Positions 44,576 through 53,380 of a DNA stretch of 64,000 nucleotides are shown here, one piece after another (the stretch's first letter is position 1; each line of letters begins with the position of its first letter). This DNA is from WTAW01 sp964406575 (GTDB lineage Bacteria; Acidobacteriota; Aminicenantia; Aminicenantales; Aminicenantaceae), in NCBI GenBank assembly GCA_964406575.1, contig CAYOSH010000015.1, forward strand, positions 40,260 to 104,259, in the 5' to 3' direction. The notes below the pieces were generated by a model, which was not told the DNA's origin, made no database searches, and saw nothing but the letters and a program-made list of their open reading frames with translations. The position numbers and the translations under genes are program-made.

Positions 44576-45975
44576 TTTTCTCCTCCTGAATTATTGTCTC
44601 CAAGTTTGCCCATTATATCCAAAACAACTACGAAGTCAACAAGGTCCGGGTTGCTGTCAGAAACGGGGATTATGATCACATCACCTTTTTGAGAAACTTG
44701 GAGAGGCTCGCGGTCCTTGTCAGTAAGAAGAAATGCGTCTTCAGGCAGTTCGCCCAAACCTTCAACAACAAGTTTGCCATCCTTGGGCCAGTCCAAAACA
44801 TGGCAGTATAAACGTGTTATGTTACCTGGGAGCTGTTTCTGTGTGTACCATCCCCAAGACGGTTTTGAAAAAGGGCTGGCTTGTGTCCCATAAATCGATT
44901 CACCGTTGATTTGAAGCCATTCCCCCATATCTTGAAGCCTCTCGATACTTGCCTGAGGCACTTCTCCCAACGCGGTCGGACCGATATTCAGAAGATAGTT
45001 CCCTCCTTTTGAGGATGTCTCGATAAGCTCACTTATCAGTTCAGCACTCGATTTCCAATTTTGGTCCTTCTTTTTATATCCCCAGGTCTCATTCATTGTT
45101 TGACAGGTTTCCCAATCGCGGCCCGGGATACCGACATCGGGGATCTCCTGCTCAGGAGTTCCGTAATCTGCGGGAATGCCCACACGGTCATTGATGATGA
45201 TATCCGGCTGAAGAGCCCGAACGTGCTTGACAATTTCTTCAGCGCGCAAGATGCGAGCCCTTTCTTCGTCTGATTCAAATTGGACTCCGCTAAAATCAAA
45301 CCACGCAATGTGAATAGGTCCATAATTCGTCAACAGCTCGGTCAATTGATTTTTCATGTAGGCGATGTACTTCTCCATATCTGCATCCGGATTGGGATCG
45401 CCATGAAAATTGTCCCGATTATACTCTGCAGGAAATTCGGGATGATGCCAGTCCTTGCTGGAATAATAGAGTCCAAATCTTATGTTGTGGCGGCGGCAAG
45501 CATCCGCAAATTCCCTGATGATGTCTCTTTTGAAAGGCGTTGACATCACATCATAATCGCTATACTTCGAATCAAACAGGCTGAAGCCATCATGATGTTT
45601 CGATGTGATAACCAGATACTTCATCCCGGCATCCTTGGCCAGCCGGACAATCTTATTCGCGTCAAACCTAACAGGATTGAACCGATCCTTCAGAAGTTCG
45701 TATTCTGACGATGGGATCCGTGCCTGTTGCATGATCCACTCTCCGAGCCATTCATATTCGACACCTTTCCATTCGCCTGCAGGAATGGCATAAAGACCCC
45801 AGTGGATGAACATCCCGAACCGTGCCTCTCGCCACCAAGCCATCCGTTCATTTTTTGTGTCTTTTTTGTCTTCCCTCAAATGAGCTTTAAAATCAGCCGG
45901 GAGTGTCGCTGCAATGATTCCGATCAACAACAAAAAAAGAAAAGTCCTCATTTTTTTGGCTGCACTTTTTTCCAT
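44572..45975 (-). CDS. Alpha-L-fucosidase (GH29)
   Basis: A 467-residue exported glycosidase with a signal peptide (TFLFLLLIGIIAATLPA). GH29 features: WWREARFGMFIHWGLYA, the substrate-binding TSKHHDGFSLFDSKYSDYD, and a probable nucleophile D227 in IAWFDFSG. It should remove alpha-L-fucose from host or algal glycans, or a related deoxysugar. The longest frame starts six codons earlier; I prefer the ATG at 45975, seven bases after AGGA. It overlaps the RTX lipoprotein gene, suggesting that a surface calcium-binding partner helps it. A weaker promoter (TTGAGA, 16 bases, TATGGT) lies upstream near 46010-46040. Confidence 0.85.
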   Translation of the reverse strand: MEKSAAKKMRTFLFLLLIGIIAATLPADFKAHLREDKKDTKNERMAWWREARFGMFIHWGLYAIPAGEWKGVEYEWLGEWIMQQARIPSSEYELLKDRFNPVRFDANKIVRLAKDAGMKYLVITSKHHDGFSLFDSKYSDYDVMSTPFKRDIIREFADACRRHNIRFGLYYSSKDWHHPEFPAEYNRDNFHGDPNPDADMEKYIAYMKNQLTELLTNYGPIHIAWFDFSGVQFESDEERARILRAEEIVKHVRALQPDIIINDRVGIPADYGTPEQEIPDVGIPGRDWETCQTMNETWGYKKKDQNWKSSAELISELIETSSKGGNYLLNIGPTALGEVPQASIERLQDMGEWLQINGESIYGTQASPFSKPSWGWYTQKQLPGNITRLYCHVLDWPKDGKLVVEGLGELPEDAFLLTDKDREPLQVSQKGDVIIIPVSDSNPDLVDFVVVLDIMGKLGDNNSGGEK

Positions 45976-46049
45976 GGGCACATCCTGTTTCATCTAAGAA
46001 ATTACCATAATGGATTTAGGATAATTCTCAAGGATCGAAGCGATGGACC

Positions 46050-47573
46050 TTAATCGATACGCGAGAGCACCCGTTCCACAAAAAATCCGAAGTGAAGATA
46101 GAGAGCCATAAGAACCACCGCATAACGCAGGGCCTTGCGATTCCTGATGGTGCAACTCAACAAAGTTCCCCAGAAGTGTCTTCTGTAAGGAGCCCTGATC
46201 CCCATAGCCAGGATCAACTTTAAAAATCCTCGTAGGTTCTTCATGTGTGCTTTCAGGGGGAGGCTCAACTTTTTCTTGGAACAATCAAGAAGAGGGACTA
46301 ATTGCCGAATACGCTTAAAATACCGCTCGGGATTGTAAGCCTCAATCAGGATCTGTTTAAAATCCCTCATAATATCTTCTCTCGGCCTCAGCGTGTCATA
46401 ATTCAATCCAAACAAACACTGATCTCCAGCATCATTCCAGGCTTTGTCAAAGTTCTCATTCAAGCGCCCTTCTCTTGCAAGACGTCTTGTCAGTTGTGTA
46501 TTGGGCAATGCGAATAACAACCCAACCATATTTGCCGGGATATGTGTTTTTTCAATGCAATCCAGAATTTTCTTTGCCACACCGTCCTTTTCTTCATCAA
46601 ACCCAACAATATATCCCGCATTGACGATCATCCCATGCCGATAAATTTTATGAATGCTTTCAGGTATGGACCGGTCGAGATTCACCTTTTTCTGTGTGGC
46701 CAACAATACTTTTTCATCTGGAGTCTCGATGCCCACAAAGCAGGCGCTGAAGCCGACCTCCTGCATCAAGTCCAGAAGCTCCTCATCATCAGCGAGGTTG
46801 ATGGATGCCTCGATGCTAAATTCGAAAGGCCAGTTGTGCTGTTTCTGCCAATCCGCCATCATCGGGAGCAAACGCTTGACAGCTTTCTTGTTGGAAACGA
46901 AATTGTCATCCACGATATCGACATGGCCGCGATAACCGAGGTCATAAAGGCGCTGGACCTCAGAAATGATCTGTTCCGGCTTTTTAACTCGAGGGATTCT
47001 GCCAAATAACTCGATGATGTCGCAGAACTCACAATTAAAGGGACATCCTCTGGAAAATTGGATGCCCACATGCAAATAGCGGTCGAACTTGATCAAATCG
47101 AATCTAGGCACCGGAGATTCGGACATCTCGGCTTTTCTGTCTCCAGGCGAGTAGGTGTGAACGGCTTTCCCTTCCATAAAGTCTTCGAGAAATTCGACCA
47201 AGGTGATTTCTGCTTCTCCCAAGACAAGGTGGTCGGCTTTCGCATAAAAATGCGGGCTTGACGTGGGATCCGGACCTCCGACAACATGAACCTTATCATA
47301 GGTTTTGATCTTATCGATAAGTCTCAGATGTTCTATTTGTTGAGAGATCATTCCTCCGCTGAATATGAGATCCGCCCATTGGATATCATCTTCTGTAAGT
47401 TCTTCGACATTACAATCAATAAATCTGATTTCCCATGTTTTGGGCAGGAGAGCGGCAACTGTTGCCATGCCAAGAGGAGCAGCAGGGTATTTTGCTCCTA
47501 TGAGTTCACATGTTTTGCGGTAGTTCCAGAATGATTGAAAGACAAAACGAGGATATATGAGCAAACATTTCAC
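46050..47573 (-). CDS. B12-binding radical SAM protein with DUF4070-type C-terminus
   Basis: A 507-residue enzyme. Residues about 1-140 form a cobalamin-binding Rossmann domain (GLATVAALLPKTWEI-type start, IFSGGMISQQIEH, VVGGPDPTSSP). The radical SAM core carries the CxxxCxxC cluster (C177, C181, C184 in RGCPFNCEFCD) and a barrel ending near residue 430. A DUF4070-like C-terminal segment follows. Members that methylate unactivated carbons include the hopanoid 2-methyltransferase HpnP, but DUF4070 relatives also act on other lipids or antibiotics; without hopanoid genes nearby the substrate cannot be named. It is preceded by a clear TTCATT-17-TATAAT promoter. Confidence 0.8.
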   Translation of the reverse strand: MKCLLIYPRFVFQSFWNYRKTCELIGAKYPAAPLGMATVAALLPKTWEIRFIDCNVEELTEDDIQWADLIFSGGMISQQIEHLRLIDKIKTYDKVHVVGGPDPTSSPHFYAKADHLVLGEAEITLVEFLEDFMEGKAVHTYSPGDRKAEMSESPVPRFDLIKFDRYLHVGIQFSRGCPFNCEFCDIIELFGRIPRVKKPEQIISEVQRLYDLGYRGHVDIVDDNFVSNKKAVKRLLPMMADWQKQHNWPFEFSIEASINLADDEELLDLMQEVGFSACFVGIETPDEKVLLATQKKVNLDRSIPESIHKIYRHGMIVNAGYIVGFDEEKDGVAKKILDCIEKTHIPANMVGLLFALPNTQLTRRLAREGRLNENFDKAWNDAGDQCLFGLNYDTLRPREDIMRDFKQILIEAYNPERYFKRIRQLVPLLDCSKKKLSLPLKAHMKNLRGFLKLILAMGIRAPYRRHFWGTLLSCTIRNRKALRYAVVLMALYLHFGFFVERVLSRID

Positions 47574-47652
47574 TTTGAATTTCCTTCTTTTTTAATAAGA
47601 GTGAGAATTAAGCCTTTCTCTAAAATATTGCTTCTCCCTGTCACAATCAAAG

Positions 47653-47681
47653 ATTATAGCGCCATCTGAACAAAAAATGAA
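47653..47681 (-). promoter_or_regulatory. Promoter of the B12-radical SAM gene
   Basis: Minus strand: TTCATT (47676-47681), 17 bases, perfect TATAAT (47653-47658), about 80 bases before the start. Confidence 0.5.
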
Positions 47682-47833
47682 GCTTATTTCTTACAGAATT
47701 GAGAATCAATAGGATTATTTGAACTGCCAACCAACTGATTCGCAGTCAGGCGTTGTGAGTCTCTCCCTGTATCCCCGAACTCAGAGAGCTCTGCATCAGC
47801 ATCTTCCCGATGAAACACTAATGGATATTGCTC

Positions 47834-47862
47834 TTGACGGGTATTTGTTCACAAAATAGAAT
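47834..47862 (+). promoter_or_regulatory. Promoter of the beta-propeller gene
   Basis: TTGACG (47834-47839), 17 bases, TAGAAT (47857-47862), about 75 bases before the start codon. The rest of the 47574-47938 gap contains the divergent promoter for the radical SAM gene and nothing else clear. Confidence 0.5.
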
Positions 47863-47938
47863 AGTAACTGCAGGATTTGATCTGAGCGATGTTGGAAATC
47901 CGATCATGATCCACTCAAAAAAGGGGACCACTTAACGA

Positions 47939-49162
47939 ATGAAGAGAAGCCATCGCAATTTTTGGTTTGGGATTATCGTATTCCTTCTGGTCATATGTGT
48001 CTCTGATCCCTCCGCCCACACACCTCATAAAGGAATTACAAAGATAATCCAGGCCTCTGATATAGAGGTGGTATCGAATCCTAAACAGCCTGTTCCTGCA
48101 CCAGGACAGCGAAAACGGATCGTTTTCGTTGAAGAAATCACTATCGGTGAAAGCGTAGGGGATGAAAACTTCATGTTCGGAGAAAACGTCGAAGTCATCG
48201 CGGATGATGAGGGCTGTTTTTATGTGACGGATTGGGACAGAAAGCGGATCCAAAAATTTTCCCCGAAGGGAGAATACCTTCTTTCCATCGGCCGAAAGGG
48301 ACAAGGGCCTGGCGAGTTTGGAAATATCTGGAGCCCTACCTTCGATAAAGATGGTAATTTGTATGCCACGGATATCGTTAATACAAAAGTGGCTTTTTTC
48401 GAAAGGGACGGCAAGTTTCTCAGAAGCATGAGAATCCCTCAAGATATAGGGTCTGTCTTTATTCTCCCTAATGGGAACTATTTCACAACGAATACCGAGC
48501 TAACCGAAGAGGAAGCCGTCAGCAAATATATCCACATACACGGAGTATATGACAAGGAATTCAATCTCTTGGCCGAGATCCACCGGGATTTTCAAAATAT
48601 AAGGGCCCGCGGGAACAGATCCCGCGGCGAATTTCTTGCCGATCTCATGAGCGGGTCTGCCTTCAAACCATTTTTTGTCTGGTATGTCACGGTTGATAAT
48701 CTTATATATGGAGGCTTTAATGCGAGTTATGAGATCCGAATATACGATCAGGAAGGAAAGCCTCTTAAGAATATTCTCAGAAAATATGATCCTATCAAAG
48801 TCAGCAAAAAGCACAAGGATCAATATTTCAAAAGACAAGTCGAAAGTTTCCTTCGTGGACTTCCGACCGATACTTCACTCAAAGATGATATCCGAAAATT
48901 CATGAAATACCCTAAGTATCTCCCTGCTTATCAAAGGTTTACGCTGATGGATAACGGTTGGTTATTCGTTATTGTCGACGCGATTGAAGATGATTATGCC
49001 TTGATCGATCTATTCGATGAGAAGGGAGTTTTTATAGGACAATTCAAATCGGATTCGGTTTTTGGCCCGGTCCGTTTTAAAAACGGCAGAGCTTACACGG
49101 CCGTCACCATCGATGATTACAAATATGTCCGAAGATACCGCTACGAGATCAAAGACTATTGA
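47939..49162 (+). CDS. Exported six-bladed beta-propeller (NHL-like) protein
   Basis: A 407-residue protein with an N-terminal signal peptide (FWFGIIVFLLVICVSDPSA). The mature part is a six-bladed propeller of the BF3885-like type common in Bacteroidota and Acidobacteriota: VEVIADDEGCFYVTDWDRKR, then IQKFSPKGEYLLSIGRKGQG-like blades, FDKDGNLYATDIVNTKV and FEIRIYDQEG. These are predicted binding proteins; no catalytic residues are known. It has its own promoter and stands between the radical SAM gene and the STAS gene. Confidence 0.72.
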   Translation: MKRSHRNFWFGIIVFLLVICVSDPSAHTPHKGITKIIQASDIEVVSNPKQPVPAPGQRKRIVFVEEITIGESVGDENFMFGENVEVIADDEGCFYVTDWDRKRIQKFSPKGEYLLSIGRKGQGPGEFGNIWSPTFDKDGNLYATDIVNTKVAFFERDGKFLRSMRIPQDIGSVFILPNGNYFTTNTELTEEEAVSKYIHIHGVYDKEFNLLAEIHRDFQNIRARGNRSRGEFLADLMSGSAFKPFFVWYVTVDNLIYGGFNASYEIRIYDQEGKPLKNILRKYDPIKVSKKHKDQYFKRQVESFLRGLPTDTSLKDDIRKFMKYPKYLPAYQRFTLMDNGWLFVIVDAIEDDYALIDLFDEKGVFIGQFKSDSVFGPVRFKNGRAYTAVTIDDYKYVRRYRYEIKDY

Positions 49163-49178
49163 TTGCTTTATCTGATAA

Positions 49179-49207
49179 TTGACTTTCATCTTTCCTTTTG
49201 GTAAATG
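49179..49207 (+). promoter_or_regulatory. Promoter of the STAS gene
   Basis: TTGACT (49179-49184), 17 bases, TAAATG (49202-49207), about 50 bases before the start codon, which follows GGGGGG. Confidence 0.5.
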
Positions 49208-49259
49208 TAAGAAAGGACAAGCAAAAGCTCCTCAATCAAGTTTTTTGGGGGGATAGTCA

Positions 49260-49601
49260 ATGGACATTAAAATTAGAGAGCGCAACGATGTTGTAATAAT
49301 TGACATCGGCGGAGACATCCGACAGTATGAGGTCAAAGGATTTAGTCTTTATCAGCACGTAAAAGATCTGCTTCATGCAGGAAAAAGAAATCTCCTCATC
49401 AATTTCGAGAAAGTCGACTTTATCGACAGTTTGGGAGTCGGGGATCTTCTGAGCAGTTACGTTTCCACGAATAATTTAGGGGGAAAGATCAAGCTGATGA
49501 GAGTCGCCCCCAAAATCCGTTTGATACTTCAAATCACCCTGATGGATCGCCTTTTCGAATTTTTTGACGATGAGGACGCAGCGATAAAGAGCTTTGACTA
49601 A
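49260..49601 (+). CDS. STAS-domain anti-sigma factor antagonist
   Basis: A 113-residue single STAS domain (VIIDIGGDIRQYEV, then NLLINFEKVDFIDSLGVGDL). The serine that is phosphorylated in SpoIIAA-type antagonists is S57 in IDSLG. Such proteins bind an anti-sigma kinase and release a sigma factor, or regulate other partners. No RsbW-like kinase or sigma gene is adjacent, so its partner lies elsewhere. The gene follows a GGGGGG ribosome-binding site. Confidence 0.85.
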   Translation: MDIKIRERNDVVIIDIGGDIRQYEVKGFSLYQHVKDLLHAGKRNLLINFEKVDFIDSLGVGDLLSSYVSTNNLGGKIKLMRVAPKIRLILQITLMDRLFEFFDDEDAAIKSFD

Positions 49602-49606
49602 ATTCG

Positions 49607-49723
49607 TTATTCTCTCATCAATTTGGCGAGCCTCTTCTTCGCCTCCTCAACCTCATCCATCCCCGGGTCAGAATCCTTCAATAGGGCGAGGAACTTTTCG
49701 TAGTGTTCTATAGCTCTGCCCAT
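49607..49723 (-). pseudogene. TPR end of a lost kinase gene
   Basis: The minus-strand frame reads RAIEHYEKFLALLKDSD then EVEEAKKRLAKLMRE and a stop. This closely matches the last 35 residues of kinase 3 (KAIEHYEKFLDLWKDADLG ... EDARVRLAGLKK). Upstream the frame soon hits a stop, so only the tail of a lost paralog survives, back to back with the STAS gene. Confidence 0.55.
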
Positions 49724-49951
49724 CAAGCTTGTTTAGGCTCTATCGATATTTATTCTAAACCCATTTTCTTCAGCAAAATCTTGAACGCTGTCTGTGAAAA
49801 GCATATGGATTATATCGCAATAGACATGAAGCCCTTTATAGTAGTTATTAACAGTCAACATCTCGAGACATTATGATCCCGGAATTGTATTTCATGTAAA
49901 TAATCGATTTCAAAAAAACAAAATATGCTATAAAATCAAGGATGCCCATAA

Positions 49952-50248
49952 AGATTTTTTCACCAAGGTGCAGCGAGTGGTTTTAACACCCCAAACCTGG
50001 AGACTTCATTCGAAACCCTTTCCAAGCTCTATATTCGATATTTTTCAGAGAAAAAGGAAGTTGTCAAAAGGAACGGCTGCGGGATGATCTACGCGGCGCA
50101 TACCATTGTCTTTTTGCATCTTTTCCCGATTATCGTCCAACCCATAACCGGGACCATCATGGGTATGCGCATCTTTACTGATAATGTATTTCAGGAAAAC
50201 CGCACCGAGCGCATTTTCCATATCTTGAAAAAAGGAATGTTCAAATGA
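49952..50248 (+). pseudogene. C-terminal remnant of a TetR-type regulator
   Basis: An open frame without a start, about 100 codons, ending with TGA at 50246-50248 that overlaps the ATG of the TolC-like gene. The last part (TIVFLHLFPIIVQPITGTIM, ENRTERIFHILKKGMF) looks like the dimerisation region and terminal helix of TetR regulators, which usually head such efflux operons. The helix-turn-helix part is missing, so the operon is probably no longer repressed in this way. The 49602-49951 stretch upstream holds the TPR remnant and an extended -10-like TGCTATAAA near 49927. Confidence 0.45.
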
Positions 50249-51576
50249 AAATTATCAGCAATAGCCTTGTCTTTGTCCTCATCATCTGCAATGCTTTTCT
50301 TCTCGGCCAAACTCCGGAGAAGATACCTTTGGAGAGGGCCATCGAGGAGGGCTTAAAAAAGGATTCCGAATATCTGAACAGTGTGCTCGACCAGGAGAAA
50401 GCGGAAATTCAAAGGCATCTGGCTGAAAGAAAGAAATTGTTCCGCCTTGATTTGGACGGAAGCTATATCTTCAGGTCGGAAACTATGAAGATCGATTTCT
50501 TTTCAGACCAGATTCCGGAATTCATTCCCTCTTCCAGCCAGCCGGTCGAAATCGGCCTTATGAACAATTTCGACTTCAATATTTCCCTCACCCAGCCCCT
50601 TTTCACCGGAGGGATATTGACCAACTCTATTAAACTGGAGGAGGTCAGGAAAGCTGAAGCGGCCAATCAGACTGTCCTGAAGAAGAATGAATTTTCCGGT
50701 CTGATAAAATCTTCTTTTTTCCAGTATCTTCTTCTCACTCGCAGGAGACAATCTCTGGAAACCCTAGAGAAGACGCTCGACCTGCACAGAAGGCAACTCG
50801 AAGACCTCCTCGGAGAAGGCCTGGCCAGCAAAACAGACCTCCTGGAAACGCTCTCTAAAATCGAAGAGATTCTATTGAGCATCAACGAGTTAGAGCAGGC
50901 CATGGAGCTGGAAAAAATCCATTTTATAAAGCTCTGCGGCTACTCTCCTGAAGACATCGAACCGGGCTACAGCGAAAAATCCCTCAGCCAGAACGAGGCC
51001 CTGTCTTATTTTCAGCAGTATCATCCCACGTTGAAAACTCTGCAAAATCAAAGCGAAATTCTCAACCTCCAGAAAAAAATCGCCTCCGGAAGATATCTTC
51101 CCCAGGTCAGCGGATTTGCCGAAGTCCACTACGGGAAACCCGGCATCGACCTGTACAAGAAGGAATGGACCCTTTACTTCCAGGGGGGGATCACAATCAG
51201 CCTGCCTGTGTTCGATTGGAATCGAGTGGGGAGTGAAAAAACCTTACTCGACTATCAGATACAAAAGCTCGAAAATCAGAAAGGCCAGTTCGTCAAGGAT
51301 GTCGCCAAAAGACTCGAGCAGCTTTACACCTCCCTTCGGCTGCTCGAAGAAAAAAAAGCTCACATCGACCAGCTGGTTTTGTACTCAGGGGAAGACGCTG
51401 AGTTGAAGGCCGCTTTGTATAAGGAAAAGCAAATGCCCAATGTCGATTATCTTTCCGCACTTCTGGCCCGGGAGAAAAATGTGCTGATGAGGGAGGAGAT
51501 TCAAATCCAGATCGAGATGATCAGAGTGAATATCAACACTCTGATCGGGAACAGCAAGGAGGACGGAGATGCCTAG
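50245..51576 (+). CDS. TolC-family outer-membrane efflux protein
   Basis: A 443-residue exported protein (signal LVFVLIICNAFLLGQ). It has the internal duplication of long helices and short strands of the TolC fold: LERAIEEGLKKDSEYLNSVL, FDFNISLTQPLFTGG, and in the second half GGITISLPVFDWNRV. It would form the trimeric outer-membrane channel of the exporter encoded downstream. AAGGAA precedes the ATG, which overlaps the stop of the TetR remnant. It is the first intact gene of the unit; the next gene overlaps it by eight bases. Confidence 0.85.
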   Translation: MKIISNSLVFVLIICNAFLLGQTPEKIPLERAIEEGLKKDSEYLNSVLDQEKAEIQRHLAERKKLFRLDLDGSYIFRSETMKIDFFSDQIPEFIPSSSQPVEIGLMNNFDFNISLTQPLFTGGILTNSIKLEEVRKAEAANQTVLKKNEFSGLIKSSFFQYLLLTRRRQSLETLEKTLDLHRRQLEDLLGEGLASKTDLLETLSKIEEILLSINELEQAMELEKIHFIKLCGYSPEDIEPGYSEKSLSQNEALSYFQQYHPTLKTLQNQSEILNLQKKIASGRYLPQVSGFAEVHYGKPGIDLYKKEWTLYFQGGITISLPVFDWNRVGSEKTLLDYQIQKLENQKGQFVKDVAKRLEQLYTSLRLLEEKKAHIDQLVLYSGEDAELKAALYKEKQMPNVDYLSALLAREKNVLMREEIQIQIEMIRVNINTLIGNSKEDGDA

Positions 51577-52459
51577 GAAATTCTTGGCCATATCATTCGG
51601 CTTGATTTTTCTCGCTGGCTGCGGCAGGAAATCGCCGGAATTCATAATAGCCGCTGGAGTAGTAGACGGCGATGTGATCACAGTCAAGTCTCCTGTTGCA
51701 GGAAAAATCAATATTTTAAACTTCAAGGAAGGAGCCAACGTCATCGAAGATGCCGTCCTGTTGATCATAGATTCAGAGAAGATAGAGAACCAGATCCAGG
51801 GCCTGGACATCCAGGAAAGAGAAATCGGCGTAAACCGGAAAAAACTCGAGCGTCAAATCAATCTGCTCAAGACCACCCGCGAATACTGGAAGGAACAGGT
51901 GGCCAGGTTCGAGCGCCTGGAAGAAAAAGAATCAATTTCAGGCGACCAGCTCAAACAGGCTCGTCTAAAACTGGATGAAGTGGAGGCCTCCCTTTTTGAA
52001 AGCCAGCAATCCCTGAACTCGCTCTCCAACCAGTCCGCAAACATCCAAAACCAGAAGGAACAGCTGCAACTGGTACTGGAAGATCATAACATCACCTCCC
52101 CCGTCTCAGGCATAGTTCTGGAGAGATTCGTTTCCGAAGGAGAGACAGTCTTTCCCAGCACACCAGTGGCTGACATACTCAACCGGGCCAGTCTTTTTGT
52201 GGAGACTTTCCTGGAAGATCAGGAACTGTCCCTCCTGGATTTAGGCCAGCACGTGGATATCCTCGTGGACGGCCAAGAGGGCCGGATGTTTGGCGGGACG
52301 ATTATCAACTTCGGTCAGAAAGCGGAATTCTCGCCCAAATATATCATCTCCGAGAAAGAGAGGCGCTCTCTTCTCTACAGGGTAAAAATCCGGCTGGAGG
52401 GCGACCTGGACGTGTTCAAGCTGGGGATGCCGGTCACGGTCAGGATTGCAAAATCATAA
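51569..52459 (+). CDS. HlyD-family periplasmic adaptor lipoprotein (efflux)
   Basis: A 296-residue membrane-fusion protein with a lipoprotein signal (ISFGLIFLAGC, cysteine near residue 18). It has the barrel-sandwich lipoyl halves (ITVKSPVAGKINIL and NITSPVSGIVLERFVSEGE), a long coiled-coil hairpin between them, and a beta-barrel LGQHVDILVDGQEG. It links the inner-membrane transporter to TolC. It starts inside the end of the TolC gene. Confidence 0.85.
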   Translation: MPRKFLAISFGLIFLAGCGRKSPEFIIAAGVVDGDVITVKSPVAGKINILNFKEGANVIEDAVLLIIDSEKIENQIQGLDIQEREIGVNRKKLERQINLLKTTREYWKEQVARFERLEEKESISGDQLKQARLKLDEVEASLFESQQSLNSLSNQSANIQNQKEQLQLVLEDHNITSPVSGIVLERFVSEGETVFPSTPVADILNRASLFVETFLEDQELSLLDLGQHVDILVDGQEGRMFGGTIINFGQKAEFSPKYIISEKERRSLLYRVKIRLEGDLDVFKLGMPVTVRIAKS

Positions 52460-52468
52460 AGGCTTGTC

Positions 52469-53380
52469 ATGATTCGAGTCCATGAGCTTTCCAAGTCTTT
52501 CGGTGTCATCCGGGCAGTCGACAAGGTCTCATTCTCCGTAAAGCCGGGAACAATCTCCATCCTGGCAGGAGCGGATGGGGCGGGGAAATCGACTATCTTG
52601 AAAATGATCCTGGGTTTGGTTAAGAAAGACGGCGGGGAAATCTTCCTCGATGAGAAGCCAGTGGGTAAAGATTTTAACTCTATCACAGAGATCACAGGCT
52701 ACATGCCCGAGAGATTTTCCCTGTACACCGACCTCAGTGTGGAGGAGAATCTGAATTTCTATGCCAACATCCACCAGGTCCCGCATCAGGAACGGGAGAG
52801 GCTGAAGCAACACCTCTTGGAAAAAACCGGGATGCTTCCTTTTAAAAATAGAAGGACAGGCGCCCTTTCCGGCGGGATGAAACAGAAGCTGGCACTTTCC
52901 ACCATTCTCATCGCCGTTCCTGAGATCATCATCCTGGACGAACCCACCACAGGAGTGGACCCCTTATCACGGATCGAGTTCTTCAACATCATCGAAGAGC
53001 TGAAAGCAGATGGAAAAACGATCATCATGGCCACTCCTTATCTGGATGAAGCGGAAAAAGGGGACGAGGTCATCTTCATCAAAAATGGGAGGATCCTCCA
53101 AAAAGGCGGGATCAAATTATTGAAGGAGAACTTTCCTGCCCGGCTGTTCAGGATTCTGCCTGAAGGGAATATCCTTGAAGTCATACAGAAGCTCCAGGCA
53201 AACTCCAAAATCAAGGACGATGTGTATGTCCGTGGGAGATACATCAAATTCCTGCAAAAAGAGGGAAGTTTGCCTCTTGAGGAGATTCCAGCGCTCGAAA
53301 TACGGGAGGAGATTCCCTCCCTGGAGGATATTTATATCTATTACGAAAGGAGCGGCCATGCCGGAAACAGCACAGAATGA
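52469..53380 (+). CDS. ABC exporter ATPase A (canonical signature, no H-loop histidine)
   Basis: A 303-residue nucleotide-binding protein of the YbhF-type exporters. Walker A is GADGAGKST, the signature is intact (LSGGMKQK, residues 133-140), and Walker B is IIILDEPTTGVDP. The switch-histidine position reads TPYLDEAE, with P190 instead of histidine. It partners the next ATPase, which has the opposite defect. Ribosome-binding site GGCTTG is weak; the gene starts ten bases after the adaptor stop, and its 3' end runs 23 bases into the next gene. Confidence 0.85.
   Translation: MIRVHELSKSFGVIRAVDKVSFSVKPGTISILAGADGAGKSTILKMILGLVKKDGGEIFLDEKPVGKDFNSITEITGYMPERFSLYTDLSVEENLNFYANIHQVPHQERERLKQHLLEKTGMLPFKNRRTGALSGGMKQKLALSTILIAVPEIIILDEPTTGVDPLSRIEFFNIIEELKADGKTIIMATPYLDEAEKGDEVIFIKNGRILQKGGIKLLKENFPARLFRILPEGNILEVIQKLQANSKIKDDVYVRGRYIKFLQKEGSLPLEEIPALEIREEIPSLEDIYIYYERSGHAGNSTE

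Noticed and set aside
47700..47870. Short open frame before the beta-propeller gene
   Set aside because: It overlaps the promoter, has no ribosome-binding site and resembles nothing I recognise.
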